DNA of 64,000 nt. Origin: Alentia gelatinosa. Lineage: Eukaryota > Annelida > Polychaeta > Phyllodocida > Polynoidae. Below are positions 1 to 11,989 of the stretch, in pieces. The position numbers were made by a program, and so were the translations under genes. The number at the start of each line of letters is the position of its first letter. Positions within the stretch are counted from its first letter, which is position 1. The DNA lies in NCBI GenBank assembly GCA_950022655.1, contig OX465584.1, positions 26,571,469 to 26,635,468 of the forward strand. Reading direction: 5' to 3'. The notes beneath the pieces were generated by a model. The model saw nothing but the letters and a program-made list of their open reading frames with translations. It made no database searches and was not told where the DNA came from.

Positions 1-385
1 TGAGTAGGAGTAGTTAATTACCCGAGGTACCGCGGTACTTACCTAAGTACTGAAGGGAAATTGATGTCCCTACGAGGCTAGGGCTATGATGTAGCCCCAG
101 GATAACAGGGACCCACCTTCCTTCCCCATTCTCCAGCCTAAAAAATATAATTCTCTCAGAATTCCTACTTAATGCTGTTGTTTTCTGTCACTTTCCCAAT
201 AATAATTTATTCTATCAATAGCGGTATTCTTGCTCTGACGTACTGACTAATCACATAGTTCATCATGGTACAAAAAGTGCCGTAGTGCTCTGTGATGGCC
301 AATTTCCAAAATGGCTGCCACTCTAGTTCTTTAACTTATCTTCAATACCCATGCATCTAAGATTTTTCCAAAGGAGCTACCATGT

Positions 386-1000
386 TTATGTATCAAATCT
401 CATTCTTGTTTTATTAAATACAGAATCATGTGCTAAATCTGCCCCACTAACTGCATTGACGATGCAGAAACAAATGGTTTCTTTTGTGATCACATAACTC
501 TTTAATGAAAAGTTGTAGAGTACTTTCCTGTTACCTTGGTATAAAACCTGTTTGTGAATTACCCAGCCGTAGGTAATAAAAGAATAGATTAAGCGGAAAT
601 CATGTTGAATGTAGGTGGAATCTAACACTTTCTGTACTTCGAAGTTGATATAACATCTAGCATGTTTCCTGGGAAGGAATCTAGGTCTTTCGCGTAACGA
701 TTAACATAAACTGTAATTATGAATACTGCAATATAGTAATATGTGAACAACTTATTTGAAGAGAGTTTCTTTATTAGAACAGAATGATAAACACGCAAAT
801 GCCACACTACCATTAATTCATAAAAGAAAGTTCACATTCCTCCGACTATAAAAGCATACCTCAAAATGGAAAACACATGTTATATCTAGAAGATGAATAT
901 AATCTGGAAGAAATTCTAAAAGGTTGTAGTTCACATGATAAACTTTTGTAATATTTTTCAAATCTAAAGCAGAATATAATCCCTGTGCAACAGTACACAT
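386..1000 (-). pseudogene. Orphan third copy of the GPCR upstream leader
   Basis: This stretch resembles the DNA upstream of the two intact receptor genes. Around 640-1000 it aligns by eye with about 3366-3620 and 13690-13985: all three share a 'taacatc..agcat' word, an 'actgtaacta'-like word, and an 'ACGCAAATGC'/'TGCAAA' segment followed by 'ttaat.cata'. Read on the minus strand, about 520-560 resembles the leader before receptor 2, where both contain 'CAAACAGGTTTTATACCAA'-like DNA. No receptor-coding sequence follows toward position 1. I infer a third tandem unit whose coding part was lost or lies outside the window. Similarity is diverged and was judged without an alignment program. Confidence 0.45.
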
Positions 1001-1378
1001 TTATGCGAATACTAAAACCACTAGGTTGCTATGCTTGTTCTTCAATAGCTCGAAGAGAACGATATGCTTCAGTTTAATTCTCATATGATTATGGTTATGT
1101 AAATATGTGTAGTTTACTCATTGGCTGAGGTAAAACTGAATAGAATATTTACGCTTATTTAGCATTATGATAAGTCACAAGGAACCAGTTCGGGCTCATA
1201 GTTATCAATATTAGTAAAATGTTACTCTGTTGGTGTACTATAAACTCTTTTATACATCTTAAAAAATTCCAATGCAGTTGGACAGTTCCATCATTCAGAG
1301 CCTTTTCAAAATCGTATACATTTGCTCTGTAATTATTGTGTATAGACGTCAATGTATCCTAAAATCCATACGGAAATT

Positions 1379-1512
1379 CCTGCCTATATGTGGTATACCA
1401 ATCTATATCAAAATATCAAAAAATAGCATAGAAAGATGAAAACAGTTTTGATACAGATTGGTATAGATAATCTAGCAGATGGTAATAATATTTCTATTGA
1501 TAGATGGCAGGA
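1379..1512. repeat. Small inverted-repeat element (MITE-like)
   Basis: The left end TCCTGCCTATAT is matched in inverted form by TAGATGGCAGGA at the right end. A stronger inner pair, TATACCAATCTATATCAAAA at about 1393-1412 against its near-perfect reverse complement at about 1447-1466, would fold into a hairpin. The loop is short and AT-rich with no coding potential. The class is not identified. Confidence 0.5.
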
Positions 1513-1995
1513 GAGTGCAGCCAATGTGTAGAATAACATTTTGACTAAGAGGATTGAAAAAGAATAAAGGAGAATATCATATCACTTGATGTCAGACGTT
1601 TATGGCATTTATGACGGAAACCTTCTACAATATACTCTTCATGTATTGAAACCTCGTCTATACCAGAATTACTCCTTATATAGCTCCTTATTGTATGGTT
1701 TAATAAAAAGTGGATAATTCTACTTTGGCCTCCAACTTTGCTAATAAGATTAGAATGTCCATAATTGATAAACAAATAAGTTATAATTGATGAACAAATA
1801 AGTTATGATATGATGGAGAATGTCATTAACATCACAGAATAGAACACCTCAGACATGACATCCAAGGAAAATGCACGAATGAAAATCTAATAAAACCCAA
1901 TCGTGTGTGTAGGAAATAAGGAGAATTAAACAAGCATGAAGCTCTGGTAAGACTCGTTATAATCTCTTTTGCAGGTTATTGATAGATCTCACTAG

Positions 1996-3018
1996 CTACT
2001 GGTCATCACTAGGAAGTTGCATTTCATTTTCATGTTTCTGTACCATTACTTGCACTGTCTGCAACTGTTCTTGTCTTTGACAAAGAGTTAAATCTGTGGG
2101 TTGGCATCTTAAAAGGCTGATAAACTTTTCCCGAAAGATAGACCCACTTATGCAATAGAGAAAGAAGTTACCACTGTGATTAATGACATCCACAGTGAAT
2201 ATTACCTTTTCTAAAGTATAACTGATAGTAAATGGTTTTCCCATAATATTACAGACAGTGCGAATTAATCTACAAGAACTTGCAGGAAGAGTAGTAACCA
2301 GAAAAACAAAACTTGTTGTAAATGTCATGGCTTCTAAGGATGAAAATCTCATTGGTACTCTCTTAGTCTGGCCCTGGAATCTAACTCTAAATAGGCTCTG
2401 AGAATGAATCTTTTTAATTATTATGATATTCTGGATAAGCATGATGAAAAATGGGCCAACACAGTACAATATCGACAACAATAGTTGGTACACTACATCA
2501 AGAAGTAGTTTTGATCCATTAGTCCTGCAAGAAGGCCTATCATTAAGAACGTTTGTGGAACATGTAAACAGCAATGGAATATTGACGAGACATGCAGCAA
2601 TAGCTATGCCTGATATCCCAATATTAATTTTCCTTTTGCTGCAATATGTATGAAATTTAAATGGCCAGACAGTGGCTATCATACGTTCTGTGGATATCAG
2701 TACAAGTAGCCAGGAGGAAAGTATGCTCACAGAATAATATCCAAACAACTCTAGACGGCAAGCCCACAGTGATGTAGGTATGAGGTATCCATGAAGTCCA
2801 TCAACTAGCTGAAACCTACAAAGCAGGGTTAAAGTATCTGCGACTGCCAGAGCTATCAGTAGCCTCATGAAAACAGAATTCTTATGTAAAGATCCATAGA
2901 CAATGACAATGATGATGAAGGTGTTTGCCAAAATACCAACTCCTGCTATTACTAAAGTGGGAATGGTAGCAGGTAATAACATATAAACCATTTTGATTTT
3001 CAATTTGAAATTGATCAT
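1996..3018 (-). CDS. Rhodopsin-family (class A) GPCR, peptide-receptor-like, copy 1
   Basis: Intronless gene for a seven-transmembrane receptor at the plasma membrane. The 340-residue reading shows TM1 with GILANTF near 28-34, TM2 with LAVAD near 57-61 carrying the conserved Asp, and STERM near 109-113 in place of D/E-R-Y at the end of TM3. TM5 lies near 175-200. TM6 near 228-250 has TTLPAS where CWxP is usual. TM7 has NHSGNFFLYC in place of NPxxY, followed by an FREKF helix 8. The NxSxNFFLYC form is familiar from invertebrate FMRFamide-type and orphan peptide receptors; the ligand cannot be read from sequence. Methionine 10 (codon starting at 2991) is the likelier start, because homology with the paralogue at 10678-11757 begins there (MVYxLLP). 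The C-tail is Gln-rich and shared (QEQLQTV). No frameshift is seen. Confidence 0.88.
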   Translation of the reverse strand: MINFKLKIKMVYMLLPATIPTLVIAGVGILANTFIIIVIVYGSLHKNSVFMRLLIALAVADTLTLLCRFQLVDGLHGYLIPTSLWACRLELFGYYSVSILSSWLLVLISTERMIATVWPFKFHTYCSKRKINIGISGIAIAACLVNIPLLFTCSTNVLNDRPSCRTNGSKLLLDVVYQLLLSILYCVGPFFIMLIQNIIIIKKIHSQSLFRVRFQGQTKRVPMRFSSLEAMTFTTSFVFLVTTLPASSCRLIRTVCNIMGKPFTISYTLEKVIFTVDVINHSGNFFLYCISGSIFREKFISLLRCQPTDLTLCQRQEQLQTVQVMVQKHENEMQLPSDDQ

Positions 3019-3620
3019 AAGACCAAAAATAAGTCAACATCTACAAAATAAACTGTCGTAGATTGTTGGGCAGTATTGATCATAAGACCATAATCTTGAC
3101 ACATAAAATGTTATGTATCTGTCTGGTCCTGTATGTCCTGTTCTGTCTTGTTCCGGCCTATGATGGAAGACCGCCTATTCTTGGTAAATTGTACGTCGTC
3201 ATGCTTGTTGAATAAAAATAAAATCTGAAAAGTCGAGTGTATCGATGAAGCAGCTCCAAATGTTTTACTTTCTCATCACATGATTCTTTGACAATAGGTT
3301 ATTGTGTATCATGTTATTGCTGCTATATACAACTTGTTTTGTCAATCTCTCAAAAGAGTAAATCTGTGACTGACTTTAGTTCGAAATTTGTGTAACATCA
3401 AGCATTTTAATACAGGTTTTTTTGCATTGCACATAACACAGACTGTAACTATGGAGACTGTAATGTAATTATTTGTGTACAATTTAATTGATAGGAGACC
3501 CCCTGTTAACAGAATATATAGACACATTCATGCAAAGTGCTACAATATCCTTAATCCATAAAAATTGGAGCTACTGTTATTTCTGTTTATAATGGAAGAG
3601 CACGGTACTCCGTGATTATT
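3019..3620 (-). other. Upstream flank of GPCR copy 1, interrupted by about 270 bp
   Basis: About 3285-3345 resembles the leader that lies directly before the receptor 2 start, but here it is separated from the coding region by about 270 bp. That interval contains the direct repeat ATTGATCATAAGACCA at about 3011-3026 and again at about 3077-3092. About 3366-3620 is the upstream flank shared by all three copies of the array. The interruption could be a small insertion or an intron in the 5' UTR; no clear splice pair was chosen. Confidence 0.4.
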
Positions 3621-6600
3621 TCATCTGATAAAAGTGAGAGAATTTGTTTTCAATCAGTAGACCATTTGTATCTAAAGTATTAGTAATGTTTCAATAAACC
3701 TAGAGAATGGATTTGATGTTTGTTCTCAAGTATCTATTATATAGGATAATCATGTAATTCCTTTGTCTTTGTCCCTCTGTACAAGTTCATGTCTACCTCA
3801 GTCTGTCTGTATGTCTTCATGGAGGTCCACAGTCAATCACTTGAGCAGGTCTATTGGTCAGGTCTCAGGCGGAAGGCGGAAGTCGAGTGAAGTCTCGCCA
3901 GCATCACGTCGCTTTTCAAAGCAAGAGGCCGAAACAGCGGGCGGCATTTTGAATCAAAGCGGCAGTAAAACTGGTACCAATACCCAATAGCGAGCGGCAC
4001 CTCCACCTCGACAGCAACGCTTCAAGTGCCATTATTAGCTCTCGCTTTGGCGATGAGTGCTCTTGTTTAGCACCCTCCCAACTTTGAAACAGCTCCCAGA
4101 TTTGCTAGCTCGGTGCCTAGTAGTTTTAACTATTACATAATCAGGTCTGTCCTGTAAGATATGACAGTCTGAATACAGTGCATTTCGGTCTCTCCTATCA
4201 CATTTGAATTTGTAAATACCACATTTTGCCATTGAGTTTGAATCGCTTAGTAATTCACAAGGCGGAGCCGCGTGAATTATGTAGCGATTCAAACGAGATG
4301 GGATCAAGCTCGGACCCTAAACTTGAATGGGTTTCTTTATTTATATCACCCTTCACATTGGCTAATTAGCTAACCTTTTTGACATAATTCACCATTGGAT
4401 ACGTTGGATACGAGTTCCCAATGTTAAGTCTATGGAGAAATTATACCAGGGGTGAGATAAGTGTAATATCTCATACTTTTGGGTTGAGTGGCAATATCTG
4501 TTTATCTGTCTTACCAAAGGTGTTTTTTCAGTTTTGATTAGCATTGCAACCCCACCATCCATCTTTTCTCTATATAGTCTCTATCTCGTCTATGTAAGGT
4601 CATGTTTGGGATATTTATCATGTTACCATCTCATGCCTGCCTTCAACAGGTTCAACAAGCGCCTATGGAAGTAATGGTAAGTCGATAGGCATAAAATTTA
4701 CATTTTCCTCTATATCTCCATTAATACTTGACAAATTCCGACAAAATTTCAATCACATACTAATCAGGATGTGTTCGTTCCCTATCCGAATAGTTTTTAA
4801 AATATTTGATAATAGAATATAGTAGAATTCTAAAAAGTTCATTTTCACTTAGTAAAACCCATGTCACCTTCTTCAAACTTTACCAGAATACACTATGTCC
4901 ACTGTCCATGGCATGTCAGAATCTCAGAACATTTTGGGGCAAGCCCTTACAATAGGGAAAACGTGACACCACCTCATTTCAATTTGTGAAAGTTAGGATC
5001 TGGATAGCTCATAATGGAAGGGAAAGTGGGTCTCCATGACTTATATTGTACCTTGGCCAATGATTTAAACAGATGCTCTCATTATATAACAGAGGATTTA
5101 TTTCTTGTGTGACATGTTCGTAGAAATATTCGTCATGAACCACTGAAGTGAATTCTTGTTCATGTATCAACCATCGTATAAACCATTGTATAAACCTTCG
5201 TAGAGAACTGGAAAATACAGAACAGGTAGCACCTTGACAATAACCAGTTAACTACACTATCTTGTTGAAACTCTGGTATTAATACAACAAGTCTGCTTTA
5301 AATATACTCTACTCTTGGATTTGTCACTAATAATACTCATATGGTAGAATATGGTAGAACTACACAGACTTCTTTATTCAGTAGGGTGAAATAACATTCA
5401 GACACAGATTTTACTTGTTTGTACACCCTTTTACATACTTGAACACAGGGCCCATGACTTGTGTTTTTACTTGTTCAGTACATTCTGCTAGCATAAGCCT
5501 TGATTTTGAGATAGTTTTGGACATCCTATTCTTCTATGTGTGAGAATGACTGTGGAACAGCAGAGACCAGACCGGAATGGAGGATGCCAGAATAGTATGA
5601 GATGTCAGTGGTTCAGACAGGTGGACTATGAAAGGTGGAATCAGCAGGAACCTTCTCTGTCTAGTAAGGGTATCATCAAATAAGTAAGTATATATATATA
5701 AACTGTGTATAGAAAATAAAGTAATAAGGTGTTTCCACCTGCCACTTCTGGCCTCCAATATTGACTTTTGGCACTACTGCTGACTATTTGCCAGTTTTAT
5801 TGTCAGGTAGAAAAAGTGATAACAATTTCAGATCAAGAATCTTTGTCCCCACACTACGCAATATGGCAACAGCTGACGATTATTTACCTCACCAATAAAT
5901 TGAAGACGGTTATGTACATATAATTGGTGGCAAGCTGACGATTCCTATGTTGCTCAGTTGTGGACCTCCACTTTTTCACGGCAAACCAGAGGCTTTCTCT
6001 TACCAATGAAGCTTCTAAAATTAACCCTCTCTGAACATATAGAAATTCCACCAGTGTATCTATTGGAAGTATGCCTTCAGCTGCAGTGTCAGGAGTGTTA
6101 ATCATCAGGCTAGTAAACATGTATCAGCATAAATATTTTTTCAGTTACATTCAATATAAAGGTAAGAAAATCAATTGCCAGGTGGAAATAGTCTGTTTTG
6201 TCGACAAATATGATTAAATCTCAAATGGCACCACCCAATGACTGATTCTTAATGGACACATAAAATTATGGTGATCATTTAGTCCTCAGGTGAAAATTAT
6301 TCTTAACATTCAGTGTGGTTAGGCCCCAGGTAGCAAGGGGTAGTCCGTGAGTACAGTCTACTACAATAAACGACAGTACAGAAGTAACACCAGTGTCTCT
6401 CTTAATTTAAGATATAATCAAGTATCTCAGACTGTATCAATAAAATGGATTGATGGATATGAAATATGCCCAGAATATGTATAAATTCATATTTAGGATT
6501 CCTAGGTAAAATGAATAATAACATTGAGGATGACATGTTATATCATGTGATTAAGTAACAGAATTATCGAGACATCCTGCCCCTAGTGTACATTGCCATT

Positions 6601-6900
6601 ATTAGCCATTAATGAGCGACTGGCTGTGTTATAGGTTTCCCAGCCATAAAGGGTTTATTTCATATGCTTTATTTGGCACCTTGCTTTTTAAATGCCTCTC
6701 ATGCCAGGTACCTGCAGGATCAGTCCAGGTAGTAGTGACAGTGTGCATACTCCCAGGGGTGAGTTCTTAAAGCTTATATAAAGCAATTAAGCTCAGTTAA
6801 TCAATCCAAAAAAATAAGCCCTGCCCTCCACAGAGTGGAGCTACCACGTGTACATGTACCTTGGACAACTTTGAGGCAAAGGTCGTCTATAGGAGCACTG
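3621..6900. other. Intergenic, no gene recognised
   Basis: AT-rich sequence with only short open frames, none with recognisable protein motifs or supporting splice sites. A GC-richer patch at about 3840-4020 gives a short open frame but no family resemblance. I see no RNA gene or clear repeat here. Confidence 0.4.
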
Positions 6901-6966
6901 CTCCAATGCTAAAGCATGGGAGTAGTGTTAGGGCGTCGCTACCTGCGCCGACTGTCAGACTGGCGC

Positions 6967-7004
6967 TATAAAACCGACAGCTAGAGACCTGAGGGCAGTC
7001 AGTC
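6967..7004 (+). promoter_or_regulatory. TATA box plus initiator, isolated core promoter
   Basis: TATAAAA at 6967-6973 is followed by GGCAGTCAGTC at 6994-7004. The adenines at 6997 and 7001 lie 30 and 34 bases downstream of the first T, which is the expected spacing for a TATA-driven start, and TCAGTC at 6999-7004 matches an initiator consensus. The surrounding 100 bases are GC-richer than the neighbourhood. There is no transcript evidence, so this is a sequence-based prediction. Confidence 0.45.
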
Positions 7005-7048
7005 AGGTCTGACACTCAGCAGTGTACACACCACCGTGATTACCGACC

Positions 7049-7094
7049 ATGACAAGCACTATAGGCAGAACAATGACCACAACAAGAAAATATG
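7049..7094 (+). CDS. Candidate first coding exon downstream of the TATA promoter
   Basis: An ATG about 50 bases after the predicted start opens 15 codons plus one base, then meets GTAACT at 7095, a usable 5' splice site. The peptide would be short and Thr/Arg-rich and resembles nothing I know. I could not find a convincing second exon. A spliced noncoding RNA or a chance arrangement are the alternatives. An AATAAA at about 8696 could end such a transcript. Confidence 0.25.
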
Positions 7095-8846
7095 GTAACT
7101 AATACACTATAAACACTAATTCTATGTATTTCTATAAATGTATCTGTGTCTCTGTGTCTCTGTTTCTGTAGTCTCTGGATCTGTATCTGCATGTTTTCTA
7201 ATGAATTTACAAGGCCATGTGAGAGAAAGGTGAGGCATGACAGGTGAGGTCAAGGTAGTACTAGTGTGTGTGTGTGGGGAAGTATGTATATGAAACTCTG
7301 TGTGTAATATGTATCTATATATCTGTATATGTATCTCTGTATCATTGCCTGTCTGCCTAATCTGGTTTATGTCTCACCATTCTTCACACTAAATTAAAAA
7401 GGTACACTCACAGGGAATAAATCCCTACTAGTCTACTATTCTGTGTCCCAGCTCTGACTTGTTGTGATCGCTGCATGTAAATGAGGTGTAGGCAACCCTC
7501 CCACTGACGGGTCTTGCTGACCTGACTGGTCACTACCACTGATACACACGCCGGCTCGTTCTCTCACTGTGTGAGGGGCGGGTCTATATTTTTTTATGAA
7601 ATTATCATCTAGAATAATTTCTGATATGTTATGTGACACGTTTCATAATATCATGTGACACATGATCCTTGATATTATCTTTCTTTTTTGTCTGAAATTC
7701 TGAAATATGTCATACCTACATTCTAAGAAAGTTCGATCTTTCTTGATCTATCATAAACTGTCTTATTTCATAAACAAATATTCCATGAATAATAATTGAA
7801 GGCATCACCAAGTATGGTGATGCCTCCAAGCATCATCAAGCCACACTTGATATTTGAAGAAGCCATCATCCAGTGTGACTGGGTGATTCTCTGTATCGTG
7901 TTACATACTTATCATAAATCTCTATCATCAGTGCCTAAAAAGCTAGAATAATTTGCGTTGATGCCATTCATAGTTGGTTACTGCAAAGGATGTTTTGTGC
8001 TGAATTGGTTGCCATGGCAATCAAATTATAAGGGAATGTTGAGAACAACCCAAATGTATACATAAAAAAATTAAATCTCATGAGTAGGTGTTTAGCTCTT
8101 CTTCTCACAATTGCTATTCATATTTGTAGGAAACTGGTGGTTTTTAAGTAAATCATTATTTTGTCATGGAAACAAAAATGAGGCTCCATTTCTTTGGTCA
8201 AAAGAGTGAAAAAAATCAGATTTCCCATGTAATGATTGACCAACCTGCCATGCTTCATGCAGTAGACTCTCTCAATGCCTTTGTGAGACTTTACCCTTCT
8301 ACTAGGTGCCACTCCATGCAGATTTGCCATGCAAAGGTCTAGTTAGTGTATCATTATCTGGCTGCTATGGTCATAGAAAAAACCTTGTCATGGTTGCCAT
8401 GGAAACAATTTTATAACTTTAAAAAATGGTGTGTGTTATTCATAAAATTGTTCCTTTTATTCAACATTGATAACCATGAGAAAAGCAAAAATGACAGTTT
8501 GGAATTGGAATGTTATGTTAGAACTAAGCCACTTTAGGCATTGTGTGTGGCAGAAATCTTGCCCCATTGAGACATTGGTGGGTTGTAACTGAACTAAAGA
8601 CTACCTGTGTGTTTTACCATTTCCTGTGTGTGATGACATCCACATTTCTGGAAGCATGTGGAGATCCTTTTAGTAAGTGTTGTGTATTCTGGGCCTAATA
8701 AAGCATTTATCTACTAAAAGAAGAAGTTGTGTCCTCTATCAACATGGCAGCAACATGTTATCATGGCAACAATTGTAACAGCCCCTAAGACTTACTTGTC
8801 AAGCTGACTGTCAGCTGAGTGTGTTGTTTACATTTCATGACTGCCC

Positions 8847-8870
8847 AAGGTCAAGGTCAAGGTCACTGAC
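8847..8870. repeat. Tandem AAGGTC words
   Basis: Three successive AAGGTC units followed by AC. The same word recurs as AAGGTCAAGGTCATTTTAAGGTCAAAGGTCA around 18537-18568 and in a two-copy unit near 27175-27222. I recall such words being frequent in molluscan genomes. They are also half-sites for nuclear receptors, but nothing here ties them to a gene. Confidence 0.5.
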
Positions 8871-10677
8871 CATTTTTACTGCTATTGACACTTGTTTCTC
8901 TTTATGGCAATATAACAAACTTAGTAACATAATGTGTATTAGATATATTTTATGTGCTTGTATTTGCATGAATATTTGTTGGTGTTGATATAGTAACATC
9001 ATTTATTTTTATAAGATATTTACTGCTGAACTGTCAGTTACTGCAGAACTACAACTTCAAACCATGTGCAAAGAACAGAGAAGTGAAGCACTGTTGTAAC
9101 TCAAATTTAAGCATCAAACAACATGTGCATTGTCAACATACACTCAATTTGGAATGGATGCCACATGTAGCCAACCAGAGTGCAGCCATGTAAATCCAAC
9201 CTAAGTACTCCAATCACTGTCCTCCTCAAAGGGCAATCGTGGTAAGGTGTTTATGTTATCAGGAGTATTATTGTATAGATGTATTTTGATGTACGAGCAG
9301 AAAATCAAACAAATACTTGAGTTAGTTTTTTGGTGCTATTTTACGTCACATGTTTGCTGTAAAATCTGGTCACATAGTATTGACAAACTTTTCATGTCAT
9401 TTCTTAGTTCAGTTATAATTAGATATTGAAACATACTTACATCGCATTTAAGTCATGTTTATCACATTTATAGTCTGATAGTTTAAATCTTGTATTACAA
9501 TGTGTGTAATTTCATTGTAAACCCTACTAGTGTGAAACAATTTTCATGTTTACTTTCAGTTTCACGGTTTGGTAATATCAATAAAAATCGAAGTATGCCA
9601 AATCAGTTCGTACACGCGTCATTAATGAGGGAGGCAGTCACAACAATTATTCCAAGAAAATAGAAAATGGCATATTTTCATAGTACACACATTTGATGAA
9701 AGAATTTTGCTCATAGAAAAAATGCATTTATTCACCTTTTCTAATCAAAGTAGACCTATGTAGAATCAATGATACCTTGCCATCCGAGGTACATGCGGTA
9801 CGCCAAGCCGGTACCTCCATTCTCAGACTGGAGGTACAGGATCGCAAGCTCCCCCAGTTGCACAGTGGAGACAGGCTTATAGGTTGATGGTTACTATTGA
9901 TTGTTTCGTTGGATAATCACTTAATCGCCTAATTGTGTGACCTTGTACTAAGTTAATTACAACGAACAGTAGAAATGATAGGAAGGATATTATCAATTAT
10001 ACCTTAGTGGTAGATCTCAGACAGGCTGTGGGTACTAGTGACCCATTGGTACATTAATCGTAACAACTAGCACAAGGTAGAACCCAACATCGTTTCACAG
10101 TTCAGGGTATTTAATTGTTTGGAGGAATGGCATACAATACATGGAATATTCAGTTTTGTCAATGAACCTTTTTATTACTAATTCACATTTGATTTTGATA
10201 AAATTCAGTTCACATATTAAATACAATGGAATATAAACGTTGGACCTGCAGCAGCCTTCTTACGAAGGGTACCAGCAGCTGCAAAGACCCCGCACCTGAG
10301 CGGTGCGTGGTATATAGATATACATTTAGCAACACTTGTGTATACACAAACGTATACATGCGTTATCATCACATCGAGTTCTCACTACCTACGTTAACAT
10401 GAATCATTACAATGCCTTTGTATCCTACCACGTGATTCTCTTTACCGATTTTAAACACAAAAGGGTACATATGTATAATAATTATGTTGTTTTTATAATT
10501 ATTTAAAATTACTTAGGCGTCGCACTAGGTTTTACAATGGTAAACATCACAGAATAATGTCAAGAGACCCAATCACGATATCAAAATGGCAAACTAAAAA
10601 AAAGCCAGTCATATATGTAGGAAATAATGAGAACTACGCAAATGTGAAGCTTGAGAAGGAACCTTTATAATTTTCTC
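8871..10677. other. Intergenic, possible degenerate repeat ends
   Basis: No gene was recognised. A short GC-rich imperfect hairpin lies at about 9785-9842 (GGTACCTCC with GGAGGTAC). About 10210-10320 contains a GC-rich block ending in CCGCACCTGAGCGGTGCG-like DNA that could be the end of an old retroelement. Neither could be classified. Confidence 0.3.
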
Positions 10678-11757
10678 TTACAGATTATCTTTAGCTAAGC
10701 TAGATTTCAGGCGATTTATATTTTGCTGTACTTCAGCTTTTACTGTCTGCAATTGTTCTTGTCCTTGATGAAGAGGTAGATTTAGGGGTTGGCATCGAAG
10801 AAGGCTGAGGAATCTTTTTCTAAAAATGGATCCAGTTATGCAATACAGGAAGAAGTTGACACTGTGATTAATGGCATCTAGGATAAATATTACACTTTCT
10901 AGAGTGTAATTCATAGTTAATGATTTAAAAAATATATTATAAAAACTGCGAAATAATAGGAAACCACTAACAGGAAGGGTAGTTAGCAGAAAAACAAAAC
11001 ATGTTGTAAATGTCATGGCTTCTAAGGATGAAAATCTCATTGATACCCTAGTCAGGCCCTGGAATCTAGCTCTAAATAGGGTTTGAGAATGAATCTTTTT
11101 AATTGTTATAATATTCTGGATAAGGATGATGAAAAATGGGCCAACACTGTACAATATTGACATCAATAGTTGGTACACTATATCAAGAAGTGGATTTGAC
11201 CCATTAATCCTGCACACAACCCTATTATTAAGAACAGGTGTAGAACATGTAAACAGCAATGGAATGTTGACAAAACATGCAGCAATAGCTATGCCTGGTA
11301 TCACAATATTTCTCCTCATTCTGCTGCAATACATGTGAACTTTAAATGGCCACACAGTGGCTATCATACGTTCTGTGGATATCAGTACAAGTAGCCATGA
11401 GGATAGTATGCTCACAGAATAAAATCCAAATATCTCAAGACGGCAAGCCCATAGAGATCCAGGTATGAGGTATCCATGAAGCCCATCAACTAGCAGAAAC
11501 CTATAAAGCAGAGTTAAAGTATCTGCAACTGCCAGCGCTATCAGTAGCCTCATGAAAACATACTTCTTATGTAAAGATCCATAAACAATGACAATGATGA
11601 CGAAGGTGTTTGCCAAAATTCCAACTCCTCCTATCACTAAATTGAAAATGGTCTCAGGTAATAGTACATAAACCATTTCGATATGGCATCTGAATCTTTG
11701 ACAAAAGGATAAATAGTGTATCGTGTTGTTGCTTTGATACACAACTTGTTTTGACAA
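10678..11757 (-). CDS. Rhodopsin-family (class A) GPCR, peptide-receptor-like, copy 2
   Basis: Intronless paralogue of the receptor at 1996-3018; by eye most residues match along the full length. From the conserved start at codon 28 (position 11676) it shows TM1 GILANTF, TM2 LAVAD, the WACRLE cysteine before TM3, STERM at the end of TM3, a TM6 with TTLPVS rather than CWxP, and TM7 NHSVNFFLYC followed by FRKRF. The frame is open upstream to 11757, but the extra 27 residues have no counterpart in copy 1, so the shorter protein of about 332 residues is favoured. The C-tail keeps QEQLQTV. Its ligand is unknown. Same strand and about 7.7 kb apart, the pair looks like a local duplication. Confidence 0.88.
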   Translation of the reverse strand: MSKQVVYQSNNTIHYLSFCQRFRCHIEMVYVLLPETIFNLVIGGVGILANTFVIIVIVYGSLHKKYVFMRLLIALAVADTLTLLYRFLLVDGLHGYLIPGSLWACRLEIFGFYSVSILSSWLLVLISTERMIATVWPFKVHMYCSRMRRNIVIPGIAIAACFVNIPLLFTCSTPVLNNRVVCRINGSNPLLDIVYQLLMSILYSVGPFFIILIQNIITIKKIHSQTLFRARFQGLTRVSMRFSSLEAMTFTTCFVFLLTTLPVSGFLLFRSFYNIFFKSLTMNYTLESVIFILDAINHSVNFFLYCITGSIFRKRFLSLLRCQPLNLPLHQGQEQLQTVKAEVQQNINRLKSSLAKDNL

Positions 11758-11989
11758 TCACTCAGCAGTAGATGTTCTATTTCTCCTTATTCATTCATAA
11801 TTGTAATGGAGGTTTCATCCATTATGATCAGAGCTCCGTAGATCGGGAACATTAATTCCGGGTCTTCAGGTATGAAATTAACTCTTCGCGGATGACCTCA
11901 CAGTTGTCATTGAAGATGTAGAGTCATTGTACCGCCTCTTAGACTTACTGAAACGCTTCCGACAGTCCGCACTGTAGGAAAGGCAAGGT

